The notes beneath the pieces were generated by a model, which made no database searches, had not been told where the DNA came from, and worked only from the letters and a program-made list of their open reading frames with translations. The translations under genes were made by a program, and so were the position numbers. Positions 5,404 through 6,340 of a DNA stretch of 6,340 nt are shown in pieces. The DNA lies in assembly GCA_030630445.1 (NCBI GenBank), contig DAOVNC010000219.1:1-6340 (forward strand), given 5' to 3'. Source of the DNA: Kiritimatiellales bacterium (lineage in GTDB: Bacteria > Verrucomicrobiota > Kiritimatiellia > Kiritimatiellales > Pontiellaceae). Positions within the stretch are counted from its first letter, which is position 1. Every line of letters starts with the position of its first letter.

Positions 5404-6340
5404 ATGACATCTGCCACGAAAAAGATTTTCATCCTCGACACCAATGTAATCCTCCACGACAGCTCCTGCATCCACCAGTTCAACGAACACGACATCGTCA
5501 TACCCATCACGGTCCTCGAAGAGCTCGACAACTTCAAGAAAGGCAACGACTCGCTCAACTTCCACGCCCGCGAATTTGCGCGCACGCTCGACTCGCTCAG
5601 CGGCGACAAGCTCTTCAACGGCGGAGTGCCGATCGGGCCCGGCCTTGGAAAAATCAGCATTAAGCTCGACCGCGCATTCGACGAAAGCATTGCGGCCAAT
5701 TTTTCGACGCAAAAGGCCGACCACCACATCCTGAACATTGCCTACCAGATGGCGAAGGAAGCCGACGGGTGCGAAGTCTCGCTGGTCACAAAGGATGTCA
5801 ACCTGCGCATGAAGGCCAAGGCGGTCGGTCTGATGGCGCAGGACTACAAAAACGACCACGTCAAGAACCTCGCCCTGCTCTACACCGGAACACGTGTGGA
5901 AGAGAATGTCGCCCCCGAACTGATCAACCAGATGTATACCCCGCCCTACGAGTTTCCCTCGGCGGATCTGCAGGTTGGGAAAAAACTCCTGCCCAACGAA
6001 TACATCATCCTGCGGGGCGAACGCAAATCCGCCCTGAGCGTCTATGACGACGAACTCAACCTCATCAAGCACGTCGACAAGGTGCCCGCCTTTGGCATCA
6101 CTCCGCGCAACGCCGAGCAAACCTACGCGCTTGATGCCTTGATCAACGACCGTGTCCGGCTCGTCAGCCTAACCGGCAAGGCCGGCACCGGGAAGACCCT
6201 GCTCGCACTGGCGGGGGCGCTCAAGCGCAAGAAAAGCTATCGGCAAATCCTCATGGCCCGGCCCATCGTTGCGCTCAGCAACAAGGACATCGGCTTCCTG
6301 CCGGGCGACATCCAGTCGAAGCTCGACCCCTACATGAAGC
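5404..6340 (+). CDS. PIN-PhoH family protein (N-terminal PIN nuclease domain plus PhoH ATPase), 3' partial
   Basis: 312 codons are present with no stop before the window edge; full-length family members are roughly 440-470 residues. Residues about 7-150 form a PIN domain of the RNase type: ILDTNV with Asp12, VLEELD with Glu39/Glu40, KADHHIL with Asp106, and VTKDVNLR with Asp131, the set of acidic residues that bind metal in active PIN nucleases. A linker leads to the PhoH domain, which opens with FGITPRNAEQ and carries Walker A GKAGTGKT (258-265, Lys264, Thr265). MARPIVALSNKDIGFLPGD follows, as usual in PhoH. The Walker B and the end lie outside the window. The family (PhoH2-like, similar to B. 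subtilis YlaK) is linked to ATP-dependent RNA unwinding and cleavage; that function is from family knowledge. ATG 5404 fits the family N-terminus, with AAAGGAA 10 bases upstream. Confidence 0.93.
   Translation, partial: MTSATKKIFILDTNVILHDSSCIHQFNEHDIVIPITVLEELDNFKKGNDSLNFHAREFARTLDSLSGDKLFNGGVPIGPGLGKISIKLDRAFDESIAANFSTQKADHHILNIAYQMAKEADGCEVSLVTKDVNLRMKAKAVGLMAQDYKNDHVKNLALLYTGTRVEENVAPELINQMYTPPYEFPSADLQVGKKLLPNEYIILRGERKSALSVYDDELNLIKHVDKVPAFGITPRNAEQTYALDALINDRVRLVSLTGKAGTGKTLLALAGALKRKKSYRQILMARPIVALSNKDIGFLPGDIQSKLDPYMK

Noticed and set aside
5287..6120. 277-codon minus-strand frame opposite the PIN-PhoH gene
   Set aside because: The plus strand encodes unmistakable PIN and Walker A motifs; the antisense frame is a GC-driven shadow.
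1..6340. Defence system, CRISPR array, tRNA, rRNA or intact transposon
   Set aside because: No direct-repeat array, cloverleaf with tRNA signatures, transposase frame or defence-gene signature was seen on either strand. The PIN domain here belongs to a PhoH fusion, not to a VapBC pair.

Overview
This looks like a piece of a free-living bacterium of the Planctomycetes-Verrucomicrobia-Chlamydiae group, most likely a marine polysaccharide degrader of the Kiritimatiellota (Pontiella-like). The assignment is an inference from gene style: a PEP-CTERM surface protein ending in IPEPATLGLLA..GGGL..RRK, an exported beta-helix protein with a DSDGDKMPD calcium-binding tail, and a PIN-PhoH protein. No rRNA, tRNA, CRISPR array or complete mobile element is visible.

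Layout. (1) Positions 9-716 (+): an exported PEP-CTERM protein, followed by two GC-rich hairpins (737-763 and 770-801). (2) Positions 808-927 (+): about 39 codons with no start codon that read like the C-terminal end of a sulfatase. Their stop overlaps the next start codon as ATGA. (3) Positions 924-2975 and 3005-3817 (+): a probable two-gene operon of exported carbohydrate-active proteins. The first is a right-handed beta-helix protein with a Sec signal; the second is a GH128/Asl1-type glycoside hydrolase with a twin-arginine signal. (4) Positions 3818-4039: a convergent intergenic region holding a large imperfect palindrome (3928-4026) with two inner hairpins. (5) Positions 4040-4729 (-): an IspD-family cytidylyltransferase whose N-terminal catalytic motif is degenerate. 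(6) Positions 4866-5228 (+): a small DCC/DUF393 protein with a YDGNCPIC motif, divergent from the ispD-like gene. (7) Positions 5229-5403: a promoter-like region with several short dyads. (8) Positions 5404-6340 (+): the N-terminal two thirds of a PIN-PhoH protein, cut off by the window end.

How the parts fit. The left half looks like a polysaccharide-utilisation locus for a (possibly sulfated) glycan: beta-helix protein and GH128-like enzyme as an exported pair, with the sulfatase remnant suggesting an earlier, longer operon whose first gene was lost when the PEP-CTERM gene and its hairpins came to lie upstream. The right half is housekeeping or RNA-metabolism content with no clear link to the glycan genes. 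I see no defence system or complete novel mobile system. The observations most worth following up are the sulfatase tail, the IspD relative lacking its catalytic Arg and Lys, and the palindromic element, which may be a dispersed repeat.
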